Source: an uncultured Solobacterium sp.
GTDB taxonomy: Bacteria > Bacillota_I > Bacilli_A > Erysipelotrichales > Erysipelotrichaceae
Length of the DNA stretch: 6,042 nt
NCBI GenBank assembly: GCA_900546285.1
Contig: URCJ01000067.1
Coordinates: 1-6,042, forward strand
Direction of reading: 5' to 3'
How positions within the stretch are numbered: position 1 is the first letter of the stretch; the number at the start of each line of letters is the position of its first letter. The notes under the pieces were generated by a model that saw only the letters and a list, made by a program, of their open reading frames with translations, was not told the origin of the DNA and made no database searches. Made by a program: the position numbers and the translations under genes. Shown piece after piece: positions 5,507-6,042 of the stretch.

Positions 5507-6042
5507 TCATCTAAGATAATTAAAAACCACCGATTCAACATTAAGGCTACTTCCAACATCCTGGTAACAATCTTTACCTATAACGGCATTTAAAGTACCT
5601 ATCGCTAATGCCTTATTAATGTAACTAACCGCATCATTTGGCAAAGCTAAAGTGATATTTTGTAAGACTGCATTATTATCAAAATCAAGAATCTTCTTAT
5701 GATTTAAATCATACAAACCAATTATTCTGACATTGTTTATTAACAAGTCACTTAAGACCCTATCTTTACTAATAGTCAAGTATATATCAACATACATACC
5801 CTCTTTTAAATAAGCTTGATTAACCTTTAAATCATTAATGTTAATATCAAAGGCAACCTCATCTTCTCTTAAATCATATGTTAGCTTATCATCAATACTT
5901 CCTACATCATCTAATACACTCTTGTAAAAGAAAGAACCCTTAGGCACAAAACCATCAATACGTACACATTTGTTGTTAAGTTCTTCACTATCTAAAACAA
6001 CCTCACTATTCAAGTATCTTTTAGGAACCGATATAAGCTTAT
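5507..6042 (-). CDS. CpaB/RcpC-like SAF-domain protein, 5' end cut by window
   Basis: The frame stays open to the window edge: 177 residues are visible, and residues KLISVPKRYL precede the only possible internal start, a TTG at 6013. The true start therefore most likely lies outside. The visible order fits CpaB/RcpC of Tad/Flp pilus assembly: the later part of a SAF domain (VPKRYLNSEVVLDSEEL, then VRIDGFVPKGSFFYKSVL), then the RcpC-type domain with a LKEGMYVDIYLT segment (compare PGDRVDV in the family). The end, ITLALPNDAVSYINKALAIGTLNAVIG, resembles the family's terminal 'A.kL.lA...G.l' stretch. CpaB usually has an N-terminal membrane anchor and acts outside the membrane in pilus assembly; that anchor is not visible here. 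Similarity is at motif level only, so a general SAF-domain protein is the alternative. It stops with TGA, 12 bases before vanZ. Other tad genes, if present, lie beyond 6042. Confidence 0.65.
   Translation of the reverse strand, partial: KLISVPKRYLNSEVVLDSEELNNKCVRIDGFVPKGSFFYKSVLDDVGSIDDKLTYDLREDEVAFDININDLKVNQAYLKEGMYVDIYLTISKDRVLSDLLINNVRIIGLYDLNHKKILDFDNNAVLQNITLALPNDAVSYINKALAIGTLNAVIGKDCYQDVGSSLNVESVVFNYLR

Noticed and set aside
1..6042. CRISPR arrays, insertion sequences, tRNA or rRNA genes
   Set aside because: I saw no regular direct repeats, paired terminal inverted repeats or cloverleaf-like sequences; nearly all bases are coding.

Overview
This window looks like low-GC Bacillota DNA: it is A+T rich, Shine-Dalgarno (SD) sites are of AAGGAGG type, and TAA, TAG and TGA all serve as stops, so the code is the standard bacterial one. 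I cannot place it below phylum; an uncultured gut-type Bacilli/Erysipelotrichia relative is only a guess. All eight protein genes lie on the minus strand, so transcription runs from high to low coordinates, and no gap exceeds about 110 bases.

Upstream block (6042 down to 3687): four tightly packed genes, in order of transcription. They are the 3' part of a CpaB/RcpC-like SAF-domain protein (Tad/Flp pilus family) cut by the window edge, a small VanZ-like membrane protein, a RadC/JAB-domain protein, and an unrecognised lipoprotein with an acidic tail. Gaps are 12 and 7 bases, and vanZ overlaps radC by 20 bases if the better radC start is used. The block ends in a strong hairpin plus seven-T terminator at 3626-3669.

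Downstream block (3576 down to 82): a complete beta-glucoside phosphotransferase (PTS) operon in the order EIIB, EIIC, EIIA, 6-phospho-beta-glucosidase. EIIA/EIIB pass phosphate from HPr to a beta-linked disaccharide carried in by EIIC, and the GH1 enzyme splits the 6-phosphorylated sugar in the cytoplasm. The GH1 residues favour gluco- over galacto-substrates (cellobiose type). A possible CcpA (cre) site lies just upstream. A perfect 14-bp hairpin with a GAAA loop sits between the EIIC and EIIA genes. No dedicated regulator is in the window.

Left end (1-81): a GC-rich hairpin follows the glucosidase gene, then an 8-codon reading frame with a good SD. I see no wholly new system. The points most worth a second look are the EIIC with Ser where the family usually has a conserved His, the intercistronic hairpin, and the cpaB-vanZ-radC-lipoprotein gene neighbourhood.
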